From contig JAQBZB010000040.1 in assembly GCA_027622275.1 (NCBI GenBank), positions 1-43,803 of the forward strand: DNA of 43,803 bases, written 5' to 3'. Positions 1 through 9,271 of this stretch are shown here, piece by piece. Positions within the stretch are counted from its first letter, which is position 1, and the number at the start of each line of letters is the position of its first letter. The notes beneath the pieces were generated by a model. That model ran no database searches, had not been told where the DNA came from, and saw only the letters and a program-made list of their open reading frames with translations. The position numbers and the translations under genes were made by a program. The stretch is from Planctomycetota bacterium (lineage in GTDB: Bacteria > Planctomycetota > Planctomycetia > Pirellulales > Pirellulaceae).

Positions 1-65
1 CCCTCCGCCGCCAAGCCCAACGCCAAGCCGCCCGCTAGCCGGGCGACCCTGTCGCTGGTGTGCGC

Positions 66-1082
66 TTACAACGCCACTTCCTCGCCATCGGGTGAAAACC
101 GAAGCGTGGCGTAACCGCTTCCTTCATCTTCCAGCTCAACAACTTCCTGAGGCAATTCGCGCATCTCCCAAATGTTGGCAAACGGATGGCCGCTCGATGC
201 CAGCGTAGTTCCGTCCGGGGAAAAGGCGAGAGAATTGATTCCACCATGATGCGAGGGAAGGAGGACTCGCAACGTGCGATCGGTGGTTGTGTTGCGCACG
301 ATTACTTTCTGATCCGCACTTCCGGATGCGAGGTACTTGCCATCGGCAGAGAGTGCGACGGCAGTGGCCTCATCGGAATGGTCGTAAGTCAGGACCAGGC
401 TGCGTTTACTCACATCCCATAAGTGAACAGACCGATCTGTTCCTGCGGCTGCCAACAGTCGACCGTCTTGCGAGGCACAAAGACTTGAAACGAAAAAGCG
501 TCCATTGGATTCACCGGGTCCAAGTTCTCCGCTTTCCTGACCGGTGTCCGCGGCGAACAGCTTGATTGCCATGTGGTGGAGGCCGACGGCCAGTGTGTTG
601 CCTCTCTCTACAAACGCCACAATGCGGCCTTGATGCTCAAGAGAGATCGAGAATATTAGCGTGCCGCTGTCAGCCTCCCAAAGACGAGCGGATCCGTCAT
701 GGACACTAACCGATGCGATTGCCTTGCCATCGGGCGAAAACGCGATATCACCAACCAGACCTTTGTGCCCCTCGCAACTAAACAGAAGGCGGCGGCTCGC
801 AACTTCGTACACCTTCACCTGTTGGACGGTAGCAAAGGCAATGCTCTTTCCGTCCGGAGAAAACGCCACATCCGCGATCTCCTCTTCCTCCGAAATATAC
901 GTCGTGTACACTTCCCGCGTGCGCATATCGACGATAGCTATATGGCTTTGGAAATCTCCATTTTCCCTGAGGCCCGGATAGCAATAGGCGAGTTTCTTAC
1001 CGTCGGGTGTATAGCACAGACCACTGGCGTGATTGCCATGCCGTTCAAAGCCGAACAGATGACACTGCCTCCAGAGGTGGTA
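66..1082 (-). pseudogene. WD40 propeller part of a kinase gene, cut off by an in-frame TGA
   Basis: This stretch continues in the same frame as the kinase gene just upstream (1083-2474). Only the TGA at 1083-1085 separates them. After it the frame reads YHLWRQCHLFGFERHGNHAS and then several WD40 blades, each with an FSPDGK-type turn. Planctomycete kinases of this type carry LRGFEW at this point, so the TGA stands where a TGG tryptophan codon is expected. The first internal start codon is at 926 (MRTREVY), so a shorter separate protein could be made from there, but I see no good ribosome site for it. The reading frame ends with a TAA at 66-68 in the middle of a blade (FSPDGEEVAL), so the 3' end also looks short. 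WD40 propellers are protein-binding platforms. Here the part would have been the periplasmic sensor or scaffold half of the kinase. Confidence 0.75.
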
Positions 1083-2474
1083 TCATTCAAATCCACGCAG
1101 GTCGGTTCCGTCACCAGTCGCCAGTTGAGCGTTGAGTAACTCCAAAACACGCTTACGGTCTCCAATAGCCAAGCTCTGCTGGGCCAGATTCATCTCGGCA
1201 AAGTAGAGATTCTCTCGCAATTGCTGTCTTGCCACCTCGGTCGCTTCAGCTTGTATTTCGGCGCGTTTGGATTCACTCTCAGCCTTTTCTTGTGCAGTGC
1301 GTGCGTCGGATGCCGCACGGGTCGCATCGGCCGAGGCAGTTTCTGCGTTGGTCCTCAGTTTCGCTTCGCGAAGATAAACGATGGGTCCGGCCAACATCAG
1401 GAACAGCAGCAGTGAGGTGACGGAAGCCAGCAGGCCGGCGATAACCGGTTTGCGTTTGCACCATCTCCACACTCTCTCAGGGCGGCTCACGGCACGGGAA
1501 TGGATGGGCTCGCCGTCGAGAAATCTGCCTAGCTCCGCCGCGAGACCCGCGGCCGTGGGAATGCGCCGGGCGGGATCCTTTTCCATGCACCGCAGGCAGA
1601 TCGTCTCCAAGTCTTGAGGCACCACGGCATTCAGCTTGCGCGGGCTGGGAGGTTCGTCGTTGATGACCTGATGCAGCAGCATCCGGCTTGTGCCCCGAAA
1701 CGGGAGTTCACCGGTCAGTAGCTCAAACAGGATCACGCCGAGCGAATAAATATCGGAACGTCGGTCTGCATGATGGGTCTCACCTTGAGCTTGCTCGGGC
1801 GACATATAGGCAGGTGTCCCGAGGACCTTGCCTTCCATCGTCATCGTGATTTCGCCGGCCTCGCGTTTGGCCAACCCAAAGTCCATGATGTGCGGCTCGC
1901 CGTCACGGTCCATCATGATATTGGAAGGTTTCAGATCGCGATGGATGACTCCCGCGTCATGGGCGTGATGCAGCGCATCGGCAATCTTAGCGCACAACTC
2001 CGCGGCCTCGCGCGGTGTCGGTTGAATGCCCGTCAGCCACTCTGCGAGGTCGACTCCCTCCACAAAATCGCTAACGATATAGATGGTGTCGTTCTCGCGA
2101 CCGACCTCGTGAACGCCCACGATGTTGGGGTGTTTCAGCTGCGCGGCGGCGCGCGCCTCGCGAAAGAACGATTCCACCTCACCGGGTTCAACCTGATTAC
2201 GGCGAGGGATCTTGATCGCAACGATGCGATCCAGTTGCGTGTCACGAGCCCGGTAGACGCTGCCGAATGCCCCTTGGCCGATCTGGTCGCCTAGCTCGAA
2301 GTGCCCGATCGTCTTCGCGGCCGGTTGGTCGAAGGATGCTGTTGTCCCTCCACCATCTCTTTCGCGACCGAGTAAGTTAAAGGCGCTGCCGCACGATGGA
2401 CATGTCAAGTCCTGCAGCGACTCATCTTTGACCACTTCTATCGGTTGGTGGCAGTGGGGACACCGAACGTGCAT
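1083..2474 (-). CDS. Ser/Thr protein kinase with zinc ribbon and one membrane segment (truncated)
   Basis: This is a Hanks-type kinase of 463 residues from the ATG at 2474, which has GGAGG nine bases upstream. A zinc ribbon comes first (Cys5, Cys8, Cys25, Cys28). The kinase domain follows at about residues 57-330: glycine loop GQGAFGSVY, lysine in VAIKIPRR, catalytic loop HRDLKPSN, a normal DFG, and GTPAYMSPEQ in the activation segment. A transmembrane segment lies at about 360-380, then a charged, alanine-rich coiled coil, then the start of the linker that normally leads into WD40 blades. Translation stops at TGA 1083-1085 directly after LRGFE. The cytoplasmic kinase looks complete and could still work, but it has lost its extracytoplasmic WD40 part, which lies downstream in the same frame. 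Substrates are unknown. Confidence 0.9.
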   Translation of the reverse strand: MHVRCPHCHQPIEVVKDESLQDLTCPSCGSAFNLLGRERDGGGTTASFDQPAAKTIGHFELGDQIGQGAFGSVYRARDTQLDRIVAIKIPRRNQVEPGEVESFFREARAAAQLKHPNIVGVHEVGRENDTIYIVSDFVEGVDLAEWLTGIQPTPREAAELCAKIADALHHAHDAGVIHRDLKPSNIMMDRDGEPHIMDFGLAKREAGEITMTMEGKVLGTPAYMSPEQAQGETHHADRRSDIYSLGVILFELLTGELPFRGTSRMLLHQVINDEPPSPRKLNAVVPQDLETICLRCMEKDPARRIPTAAGLAAELGRFLDGEPIHSRAVSRPERVWRWCKRKPVIAGLLASVTSLLLFLMLAGPIVYLREAKLRTNAETASADATRAASDARTAQEKAESESKRAEIQAEATEVARQQLRENLYFAEMNLAQQSLAIGDRKRVLELLNAQLATGDGTDLRGFE

Positions 2475-3255
2475 TGTTTGTGGCCTCCGAATCTGCTGAC
2501 TGATAGTAAATTTGATTTCCACGAACAGGTCTGAGTCTAGAAGGGGAGAATCGGTAATTCAAGGGATGCACGCCTGCACTCCTTGCCGTTTTTTGGCGAT
2601 GGTGTGTGAAGTTGGGGCCTACCTGAGTACAAGATGCAGGTCGATGAACGCAACATACGGGTCGATCCCGTAGCTCGTGCGGACCATCCCCCTGCCGACG
2701 TGCGTCGGTGATGATTAGAAGCTGGCCAGGAACGTGTCGATGTAGGTCAGTTCCTGGGACTCGTCGGATGGGGCCTGCCCTGACGATGGATGCCAAGAAA
2801 GAGCAATTCATCGGGCCAAACTAATTGACGCTAAACAAGCGAGGACGCGGACAAACTTCTCACCTCACCCGCGACTACCGTAATCCCTAAGTCGTACCTG
2901 AAAGAAACGCTAAACTGGACCTGTCCCCGTTTGTGTCCGTAGGATATGTCTATGCGCATGCGCTAGGCCTTGACCGGACCTTTGCGAAAAATGCTAGCAA
3001 CTCGACCATCGTAACCCGAAGCGTGAGCGAGGATTTGAGGCGGAAACCAGCCCCGTCCTCGCTTACGCTTCGGGTTACTTGCGCAAAGGTCCGATCAAGG
3101 CCCGAACCGGCAACGGTCAAACCCCCTCGGTCCCGTCAATTCCGCAATCTTCATCGATTCTTAACATTGCGCTACGTTGAATCTTCACAATTCCGATTTA
3201 CTATTGCGCCCGGAAACAAGGGACGTTCCTGTTCATAACACCAAGGGTAAATCGA
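2475..3255. other. 780-bp gap with a nested palindrome and no clear gene
   Basis: I see no convincing gene here. The open frames at 2422-2811 (-) and 2933-3238 (+) have the composition of chance frames, and the second is a reading of the palindromic repeat at 2967-3102. On the minus strand two short stretches look more protein-like: one ending ELTYIDTFLASF before a stop near 2717, and one starting MVRTSYGIDPYVAFIDLHLV near 2690. They could be remains of a decayed gene, but they are too short to place. The right end should hold the promoter of the phosphate operon. I could not find a convincing PhoB box there. Confidence 0.5.
2967..3102. repeat. Nested inverted repeat (VTRSVSE-type planctomycete palindrome)
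   Basis: Two inverted repeats are nested. The outer arms are 2967-2987 and 3082-3102 (21 bp, one mismatch). The inner arms are 3011-3033 and 3056-3078 (23 bp, one mismatch), reading GTAACCCGAAGCGTGAGCGA on the left. The inner unit translates as VTRSVSE/SLTLRVT, a phrase I recognise from many spurious planctomycete ORFs, so this is probably a dispersed REP-like element. No transposase gene lies beside it. Confidence 0.75.
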
Positions 3256-4254
3256 ATGAGAAACATGTGGAGGTTGACTCATTTCATCAGCGTCGGATGT
3301 TTGATTCTTGGCGGTTGTACGGTCAAGGACGCCGGACCGGACGCCAGCAGAAACTCGTCAGCCGGTTCCGCGGGAAAACTGACCGGCAGGGTCATGATCG
3401 ATGGGTCGAGCACCGTCTTTCCGATCTCTCAAGCGGTCGCGGAAGAATTTCAAAAGCAGCATTCGGGCGTAAAGGTCGTCGTCGGGACATCGGGAACCGG
3501 CGGCGGCTTCAAGAAGTTTGTGGTCGGCGAAACTGACATCAACGACGCCTCGCGACCGATCAAACAGAAGGAAATCGACGCCTGCAAGGAGAACGGCATT
3601 GAATATCTGGAATTGAAGATCGCCATCGACGGCCTTTCGGTGATCGTTAATCCACAGAACGATTGGTGCGAGTGCCTGACCGTCGCGCAGCTTAACACGA
3701 TCTGGAAGCCGAACAGCGAGGTGATCAATTGGAGCGACGTAAATCCGAAATGGCCGCAAGAGAAAATCCGCCTGTATGGCCCCGATACCGATTCGGGAAC
3801 CTTTGATTACTTCACAGAAGCCATCTGTGGCGAAGAAGGAGCAAGCCGGTCGGACTACACTCCCAGCGCCGACGACAACGTACTGGTTCGCGGTGTGGCG
3901 GGCGACCGGTATTCGCTGGGGTATTTCGGCTACGCTTACTATGTGGAGAACAAGGACAAGTTGAAGATCGTCGGAGTCGCGTCCGGCACGGACAGCACCT
4001 CCTGCGTCCAGCCGACTGATGAAACAATCGAGGCCGGCAATTACGTTCCGCTGTCCCGGCCGCTGCTGCTGTACGTGAACAAGGCTTCGCTGAAAAAGCC
4101 GGAGGTGGCCACTTACCTGGAGTATTACCTCGAACAAGGTCAGGCTCTGGTGAGCGAAGTTGGTTACGTTCGCTTGAGTCAATCGTTGGTCGCGGAAACG
4201 CGGCAAACATTGGAAGACGCGCTCGGCGGCTCCGATACCATGCGAGGCGAGTGA
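3256..4254 (+). CDS. pstS: Phosphate ABC transporter substrate-binding lipoprotein PstS
   Basis: This is the periplasmic phosphate-binding protein of the high-affinity Pst transporter, 332 residues. The signal peptide ends in a lipobox (LGGC, Cys at about residue 21), so it should be anchored as a lipoprotein. Phosphate-contact motifs of the PstS family are visible: DGSSTVFP near residue 39, TSGTGGGF near 80, and GPDTDSGTFDYF near 176. The start at 3256 has AGGG eight bases upstream. A second ATG three codons later is possible. It is the first gene of a run of six on one strand, followed 19 bp later by pstC. Expression would be expected to rise under phosphate starvation through the PhoB encoded at the end of the cluster. 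Confidence 0.95.
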   Translation: MRNMWRLTHFISVGCLILGGCTVKDAGPDASRNSSAGSAGKLTGRVMIDGSSTVFPISQAVAEEFQKQHSGVKVVVGTSGTGGGFKKFVVGETDINDASRPIKQKEIDACKENGIEYLELKIAIDGLSVIVNPQNDWCECLTVAQLNTIWKPNSEVINWSDVNPKWPQEKIRLYGPDTDSGTFDYFTEAICGEEGASRSDYTPSADDNVLVRGVAGDRYSLGYFGYAYYVENKDKLKIVGVASGTDSTSCVQPTDETIEAGNYVPLSRPLLLYVNKASLKKPEVATYLEYYLEQGQALVSEVGYVRLSQSLVAETRQTLEDALGGSDTMRGE

Positions 4255-4273
4255 TGCTGGATAGGAGCGCCCC

Positions 4274-5263
4274 GTGTCGTCGACAGTCGAAGTGACAATA
4301 CCTTCCGTGGACAGGAATCCGCAATTGCTGATCCGCCGCTTTTCCCCAACGCGGGCGAAGGAGCAGGCGATTCGGTTTTTACTCTTCCTTTGCGCGCTGC
4401 TTTCTGTTGCCACAACCGTTGGCATCATCTTCGTGCTCGTGACTGAAGCGGTGGTGGCTGTGGGGCCGAACACCGCTTTTTTTCAAGAAGTGTCGGTCAA
4501 AGAATTCTTCACGGAAACGCGCTGGACGCCGCAATTTTCCGAGCAGCACTTCGGCGTCCTGCCGTTGCTGGCGGGAACGTTTCTGATCGCCGGCATCGCG
4601 GCCCTGATCGCGCTGCCCGTCGGTCTGGCCAGTGCCATCTACTTGAGTGAATATGCGTCGCCCCGCGCCCGTAATTTCATCAAGCCGACCCTCGAACTCC
4701 TGGCCGGGATTCCCACCATTGTTTACGGCTATTTCGCGCTCGTCTTCGTGACGCCGTACTTGCTCAGACCAATCTTCCAGGACTGGCTGGGGTTCGACGT
4801 TGATGTGTTCAATGCGGCCAGCGCCGGAATCGTCGTGGGCATCATGATCCTTCCGATGGTATCGTCGCTGAGTGAAGACGCGCTGCGTGCCGTTCCGCGA
4901 GGACTGCGTGAAGCTGGCTACGCGCTGGGGTCGACAAAACTCGACGTCTCGGTCAAGGTCGTGTTGCCGGCGGCGTCTTCGGGCATCGCGGCGTCATTCT
5001 TGCTGGCGGTCTCGCGTGCCGTGGGTGAAACCATGGCCGTCACCATTGCCGCGGGGATGACTCCAGCGTTGACGTTGAATCCGTTTCGCAGCGTCCAAAC
5101 GATGACTTCTTATATCGTCAACGTCAGCCTGGGTGACACGCCGGCCGGCAGCATCGCGTACCAGAGTCTCTATGCCATTGCTCTGACGCTGTTCTGCATT
5201 ACGCTGGCCATGAATGTCCTATCACAGTTTGTGTTACGCCGTTTTCGGGAAGTGTATGAATGA
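4274..5263 (+). CDS. pstC: Phosphate ABC transporter permease PstC
   Basis: This is one of the two inner-membrane permease subunits of the Pst phosphate importer, 329 residues. It starts at GTG 4274, with TAGGAG six bases upstream. A first membrane segment lies at about residues 35-60, then a long periplasmic stretch, then the binding-protein-dependent permease domain with five more hydrophobic segments. The EAA-type loop that docks on the ATPase is visible as [13 protein letters not shown] near residue 212, followed by [12 protein letters not shown]. The stop overlaps the pstA start by four bases (ATGA), which suggests coupled translation of the two permease subunits in equal amounts. Confidence 0.95.
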   Translation: MSSTVEVTIPSVDRNPQLLIRRFSPTRAKEQAIRFLLFLCALLSVATTVGIIFVLVTEAVVAVGPNTAFFQEVSVKEFFTETRWTPQFSEQHFGVLPLLAGTFLIAGIAALIALPVGLASAIYLSEYASPRARNFIKPTLELLAGIPTIVYGYFALVFVTPYLLRPIFQDWLGFDVDVFNAASAGIVVGIMILPMVSSLSEDALRAVPRGLREAGYALGSTKLDVSVKVVLPAASSGIAASFLLAVSRAVGETMAVTIAAGMTPALTLNPFRSVQTMTSYIVNVSLGDTPAGSIAYQSLYAIALTLFCITLAMNVLSQFVLRRFREVYE

Positions 5264-6261
5264 GCAATCTCGACCGGGTCTTCGAATCTCGGTTGGCAGC
5301 TCGACACCGTCGAGGGCGAGTATTCGCGTCCGTGTGCATGGCGTCAACTTGGTTCGCCGTCGGCGTGCTGGTTGTTCTGTTGATCGGAGTCGTGTGGCAG
5401 TCCGCGGGGTGGTTGAACTGGGGTTTTCTAACCAACTTCGATTCACGGCATCCCGAACAGGCGGGAGTTCTGGCCGGATTGTGGGGAAGTTTGTGGCTGG
5501 TTCTGTACACGACCTTGTTTTCCGTCCCCACCGGCATCGGAGCCGCGCTGTACCTCGAAGAATACTCGCGAGACACCTGGCTAAGACGGCTCATTCAAGT
5601 CAACCTCTCGAACCTCGCCGGTGTGCCGTCGATTGTGTACGGCATTCTGGGGCTGACCGTCTTCGTGCGGATGTTCGGTCTGTTCGGGTCGCAACCGAAA
5701 GTCGTCGAAGTTTCGCTGATCTTCGTGAATTTGCAAATCCCGCTCCCGTTGGGCCGGACTGTCATCGCTGCCGCCTTGACACTCAGTCTGTTGATTCTAC
5801 CTGTAGTCATCGTTGCCGCTCAGGAAGCGCTGCGAGCGGTTCCGGCTTCGATCCGACATGCGTCCTACGCGCTCGGAGCGACCCAATGGCAGACGATTCG
5901 CAATCAGGTACTGCCGGCTGCGTTGCCGGGCATTCTGACCGGAGTGATCCTTGCCATCTCACGAGCGATCGGCGAAACGGCGCCGTTGGTGATGATCGGA
6001 GCCCTGACGTATGTCGCCTTTACGCCCGGCGATATTTCCAGTCCGGCCGACGTGTTCACGAATCCGCACGGGATCGTCGAGGCACCCTTCGACACGTTCA
6101 CCGCGCTCCCAATTCAGATCTTCAATTGGGTTTCGCGTCCCAAGACCGAATACCAACACGTTGCTGCCGCTGGTATCGTTGTGTTGTTGGCGGTTCTGCT
6201 GGTGACGAATGCCGCAGCCATCTTTTTACGACATAGATTCCAGAAACGGATTCGCTGGTAG
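5260..6261 (+). CDS. pstA: Phosphate ABC transporter permease PstA
   Basis: This is the partner permease of PstC, 333 residues. It has an N-terminal membrane segment at about 27-48 and a permease domain starting near residue 70. The EAA-type docking loop is [19 protein letters not shown] near residue 204, followed by [19 protein letters not shown], which is typical of PstA. Its ATG lies inside the last codon and stop of pstC (ATGA overlap), so no separate ribosome site is needed. pstB starts nine bases after its stop. Nothing unusual is seen apart from a rather long N-terminal cytoplasmic stretch of arginine-rich sequence. Confidence 0.95.
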   Translation: MSNLDRVFESRLAARHRRGRVFASVCMASTWFAVGVLVVLLIGVVWQSAGWLNWGFLTNFDSRHPEQAGVLAGLWGSLWLVLYTTLFSVPTGIGAALYLEEYSRDTWLRRLIQVNLSNLAGVPSIVYGILGLTVFVRMFGLFGSQPKVVEVSLIFVNLQIPLPLGRTVIAAALTLSLLILPVVIVAAQEALRAVPASIRHASYALGATQWQTIRNQVLPAALPGILTGVILAISRAIGETAPLVMIGALTYVAFTPGDISSPADVFTNPHGIVEAPFDTFTALPIQIFNWVSRPKTEYQHVAAAGIVVLLAVLLVTNAAAIFLRHRFQKRIRW

Positions 6262-6270
6262 TCAATCATC

Positions 6271-7113
6271 GTGATGACCAAGCTCAACTCATTGTCGGAA
6301 GTCGTAGACCACCAGCCAAGCCGTGACGGCGAGGTTCGCAGTCGCGATACGAACTCTACGGCGGTCAAGATCGAGACTCGAAACTTGTCATTCTTTTACG
6401 GTGTGAACCAAGCCCTGTTCGATGTTTCGCTGACGATACTGGAACGGGCAGTCACCGCATTGATCGGCCCCTCTGGATGCGGCAAGAGTACATTTCTGCG
6501 AACGCTCAACCGCATGAACGACATCATCGAGGGTACGCGGCACACTGGCCACGTGCTGCTGGAGGGAACCGACGTCTTCGCGCCCGAAGTCGACGTCGTC
6601 GCGCTGCGCAAGCGAGTGGGCATGGTCTTCCAGAAGTCGAACCCATTTCCAAAATCCAATTTCGAGAACGTGGCCTACGGTCCGAAGATCGCCGGAACCC
6701 GGAACAAGAGCGAACTCGCAGCGATTGTGGAACGGTCACTGAAACGGGCTGCCTTGTGGGACGAAGTGAAAGACCGCCTGCACGACTCGGCGCTGGCGCT
6801 TTCCGGCGGTCAGCAACAACGGCTGTGCATCGCCAGAGCGCTGGCGACCGATCCTGATGTGTTGCTGATGGACGAGCCTGCCTCGGCGCTCGATCCCGCT
6901 TCGACCGCGAAAATCGAAGACTTGATTTTCGAGCTGAAGCAGAACTACACGATCGTCATCGTCACGCATAACATGCAACAGGCCGCCCGCATCAGCGATC
7001 GAACGGCGTTTTTCTACGAAGGACGCCTGATCGAAATGGAGAAGACGAAGGAGTTGTTCACAAAGCCGCGCCAGAAACACACCGAGGACTATATCACCGG
7101 CCGTTTTGGGTAG
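6271..7113 (+). CDS. pstB: Phosphate ABC transporter ATP-binding protein PstB
   Basis: This is the ATPase that powers the Pst importer, 280 residues from GTG 6271 (an ATG follows directly at 6274 and may be the true start). The ABC motifs are all present: Walker [10 protein letters not shown] near residue 66, Q-loop VFQKSNPFP near 119, signature LSGGQQQR near 175, Walker B LLMDEP with ASALDP near 195, and the H-loop in IVTHNM near 228. The first 30 residues before the ABC core are longer than in enteric PstB and are predicted to be disordered. No good Shine-Dalgarno site is visible, so translation may be coupled to pstA upstream. phoU follows after 29 bp. Confidence 0.96.
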   Translation: MMTKLNSLSEVVDHQPSRDGEVRSRDTNSTAVKIETRNLSFFYGVNQALFDVSLTILERAVTALIGPSGCGKSTFLRTLNRMNDIIEGTRHTGHVLLEGTDVFAPEVDVVALRKRVGMVFQKSNPFPKSNFENVAYGPKIAGTRNKSELAAIVERSLKRAALWDEVKDRLHDSALALSGGQQQRLCIARALATDPDVLLMDEPASALDPASTAKIEDLIFELKQNYTIVIVTHNMQQAARISDRTAFFYEGRLIEMEKTKELFTKPRQKHTEDYITGRFG

Positions 7114-7142
7114 TCTCGCCAATCGAGTAAGGAAAGCCGACC

Positions 7143-7802
7143 ATGTCCATTCATCTCACTCGCGACCTCGACGCCTTGCACCGAGATCTGCTCTCGATGT
7201 GCGCGATGGTTGAAGAAATGATCCGCAAGGCCGTGGACGGACTGGCGAATCCCAACGAAGCGTTTGCGCGAGAGTTGGCCAAGCAGGATGATGAAATCGA
7301 CCGCTGGGACGTGCAAATCGAAGAAGAATGTCTAAAGATTCTCGCCTTACACCAACCGGTTGCCGTCGACTTGCGGCGTATTGCCACCGTCATGAAAATC
7401 ACCGGCGAACTGGAACGTGTCGCCGATAAGGCGGTGCACTTTGCGGAGCGTGCCTGCGGGTTGGCGTCCTCTGTTCCCGACACCGTTCTCGACAAACTGC
7501 AGAAAATGGCCCAGATTGCGCTCGAAATGTTGCACTGCTCTATCGATGCCTATGTTGCGCTCGACAGCGGGATGGCTCGAAAAGTGTGTGGTCAGGACGA
7601 CATCGTTGATGAGCTGAACCGGGAAATTATCCGGGAACTGGTCCAGACGATGCAGCGTTCTCCGGATCTGGTCGAACCATCGATGCACCTGTTTTCAGCG
7701 TCCAGGCATTTGGAGCGCGTCGCCGACCATGCCACAAATATCGCGGAAGACGTCGTGTATCTCGTGGAAGGGGAAATCATCAGACATCGGTCTATTTTAT
7801 AA
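7143..7802 (+). CDS. phoU: Phosphate signalling protein PhoU
   Basis: PhoU, 219 residues, is the all-helical regulator that in other bacteria links the Pst transporter to the PhoR/PhoB pair and shuts down phosphate uptake when phosphate is plentiful. Two PhoU repeats are visible. The metal-site motifs are ERVADKAVHFAE in the first repeat and ERVADHATNIAEDV in the second, both matching the E-x-x-x-D pattern of the family. AAGGAAA lies upstream of the ATG at 7143. It sits between pstB and phoB, the usual order. Because no phoR is encoded next to it, the kinase that PhoU restrains must lie elsewhere in the genome. Confidence 0.95.
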   Translation: MSIHLTRDLDALHRDLLSMCAMVEEMIRKAVDGLANPNEAFARELAKQDDEIDRWDVQIEEECLKILALHQPVAVDLRRIATVMKITGELERVADKAVHFAERACGLASSVPDTVLDKLQKMAQIALEMLHCSIDAYVALDSGMARKVCGQDDIVDELNREIIRELVQTMQRSPDLVEPSMHLFSASRHLERVADHATNIAEDVVYLVEGEIIRHRSIL

Positions 7803-7814
7803 CAGTCCGAGGAC

Positions 7815-8504
7815 ATGGCGAAACAAACGATCCTGATCATTGAAGACGAGCCATCAATCGTTGACGTACTCACGTACAACCTCACCAAAGAGGGCTTCGA
7901 TGTCGTCGTTGCCGCCGATGGTCAAGAAGGTTTACGCCGCGCCCAGACGGCCTTGCCCGATCTAGTGATTCTCGACTTGATGCTCCCCGTCATCGACGGC
8001 TTGGACGTCTGTCGACAGTTACGCAGCGATCCCAAAACGCAAGACATTCGTATCCTGATGCTGACAGCGCGCAGCGAAGAAGTGGATGAAATCGTCGGAT
8101 TCAGCATGGGTGCCGATGATTACGTGACGAAGCCGTTCAAGCTCAAGCCGCTGATTCATCGCGTCAAAGCGCTGCTGCGTCGCGCGAGCGTAGACGAGCA
8201 AAGTCGGGATGTCGTTTCAGTACAAGGGATCGAGGTCGACCGTTTGAATCATGTCGCGAAAGTCGACGGCAGGGAGTTGCAACTGACGCCAACCGAATTC
8301 CAATTACTTTGGACGCTGGCTCAACAGCCAGGCCGGGCCTTCCCCCGGAATGAACTCTTGAATCGTTGTCGAGGGGAAGACACGCCCTCGTTCGAGAGGA
8401 CGATTGATGTCCACATCCGCTCCTTGAGACAAAAACTGGAGCACCGGTCTCGAGTCATTGAAACCGTCCGAGGCGTTGGTTACCGCTTTCAATCGAAGGA
8501 TTAG
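7815..8504 (+). CDS. phoB: Phosphate regulon response regulator PhoB (OmpR/PhoB family)
   Basis: This is a two-domain response regulator of 229 residues. The receiver domain has the acidic pair Glu10-Asp11, the phospho-acceptor Asp54 in VILDLMLP, Thr84 and Lys106 in VTKPF. The C-terminal winged helix from about residue 135 ends with RTIDVHIRSLRQKLE, which is typical of the OmpR/PhoB DNA-binding fold. The name PhoB is inferred from its place 12 bp after phoU; the sequence alone would only say OmpR family. It would activate the pst cluster when phosphorylated. In most bacteria phoR follows directly; here only a 27-codon frame (8505-8588) does. Confidence 0.88.
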   Translation: MAKQTILIIEDEPSIVDVLTYNLTKEGFDVVVAADGQEGLRRAQTALPDLVILDLMLPVIDGLDVCRQLRSDPKTQDIRILMLTARSEEVDEIVGFSMGADDYVTKPFKLKPLIHRVKALLRRASVDEQSRDVVSVQGIEVDRLNHVAKVDGRELQLTPTEFQLLWTLAQQPGRAFPRNELLNRCRGEDTPSFERTIDVHIRSLRQKLEHRSRVIETVRGVGYRFQSKD

Positions 8505-8588
8505 ATGAACAGTGTGAGAAGAAAAGCTGTATCACGGTTCGGTCGTTTGTTCGAAAGTACTGGATTCTTCTCGCGTCCGGCGACTTGA
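8505..8588 (+). other. 27-codon open frame where phoR would be expected
   Basis: An ATG follows the phoB stop with no gap and opens a 27-codon frame (MNSVRRKAVSRFGRLFES...) that ends in TGA. It could be the stump of a lost phoR, a short leader, or chance. Sequence similarity cannot be judged at this length. No further kinase-like sequence is seen before the redoxin terminator. Confidence 0.2.
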
Positions 8589-8652
8589 TGAGTCAAATCG
8601 CCCCAAGAGACACCGGAACCCCTTGTCTTCATTTCTTTGTTCGAAATAAAAA

Positions 8653-8683
8653 GACGCCCGGCCACCATTCGTAACCGGGCGTC
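8653..8683 (-). terminator. Rho-independent terminator of the redoxin gene
   Basis: There is a perfect 9-bp stem, GACGCCCGG with CCGGGCGTC, and a 13-nt loop. Read on the minus strand the stem is followed by a T-rich run (TTTTTATTT), and it lies nine bases after the redoxin stop codon. It may also stop reading from the phosphate cluster on the plus strand, but there it lacks a T-run. Confidence 0.85.
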
Positions 8684-8692
8684 GCTGAGCGA

Positions 8693-9271
8693 TTACTTCT
8701 TCTCGGCGACTTTCTGCTGAACGTCGACCGTGTCAGTCTTCAGCAGTTCAGCGACCTTCTCGGAGACCTTGTTTGCCAACAATCCACTCGGATCGCAGCC
8801 AGCCGCAATCGACTTGATCTTGCCACCTTTCTCGATCAGGAAGTTGGTCGGCATGGTCTTCGTTTGGAAGACACCCCAGCTCTCCCCTTTGGTGTCGACG
8901 GCATACAGCATCTTCAGTTGCTTTTCCTTGACATATTTCTCGACTTTTTCGTCCGGTTCGCGGAAGATCGCGAGGCTCGTCAGTCCCTTGCCTTCGTATT
9001 CCTTGTGCAAGGACTGGAAGTAGGCGAGTTCCTTGTCACAGCCAGAGCAGCCGCAAGTCAGCCGCACTAACACGGGCCCTTTATCCGTGAGCTTCTTCAG
9101 ATCGATCAACTTGCCATCGGAGTCCTTGATCGTGAAGGCAGGTGCGTCGGCACCAATGACGACCGTTTTCTTTTCGGGTGTCTCTTCCGCGGCTTTCTTT
9201 TCATCGGCTTGCGAAAGGACGGGTGTTACCAGGATGGCCAGCCCCAAAACGCTGTACAAGAATGATCGCAT
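8693..9271 (-). CDS. Exported thioredoxin-fold (TlpA/AhpC-like redoxin) protein
   Basis: This protein has 192 residues. The N-terminal signal peptide (about residues 1-21) sends it to the periplasm. A charged linker rich in Lys and Glu follows, then a thioredoxin fold starting near residue 38. Where the active site belongs there are three cysteines, LTCGCSGCDKEL: Cys73, Cys75 and Cys78, so Cys75-Ser-Gly-Cys78 is a CxxC pair. A cis-proline is likely in TMPTNFLIEKGG. Such proteins reduce or oxidise cysteines in exported proteins or act as peroxidases; the exact partner cannot be told. It is a single gene with its own terminator, convergent with the phosphate cluster. The extra Cys73 beside the pair is uncommon. 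Confidence 0.85.
   Translation of the reverse strand: MRSFLYSVLGLAILVTPVLSQADEKKAAEETPEKKTVVIGADAPAFTIKDSDGKLIDLKKLTDKGPVLVRLTCGCSGCDKELAYFQSLHKEYEGKGLTSLAIFREPDEKVEKYVKEKQLKMLYAVDTKGESWGVFQTKTMPTNFLIEKGGKIKSIAAGCDPSGLLANKVSEKVAELLKTDTVDVQQKVAEKK

Noticed and set aside
2422-2811. 129-codon minus-strand frame in the first gap
   Set aside because: It overlaps the kinase start and has chance-like composition. Short protein-like pieces lie in another frame.
3100-3255. PhoB box before pstS
   Set aside because: No repeat matching a known Pho box was found; a lone TTAACA is not enough.
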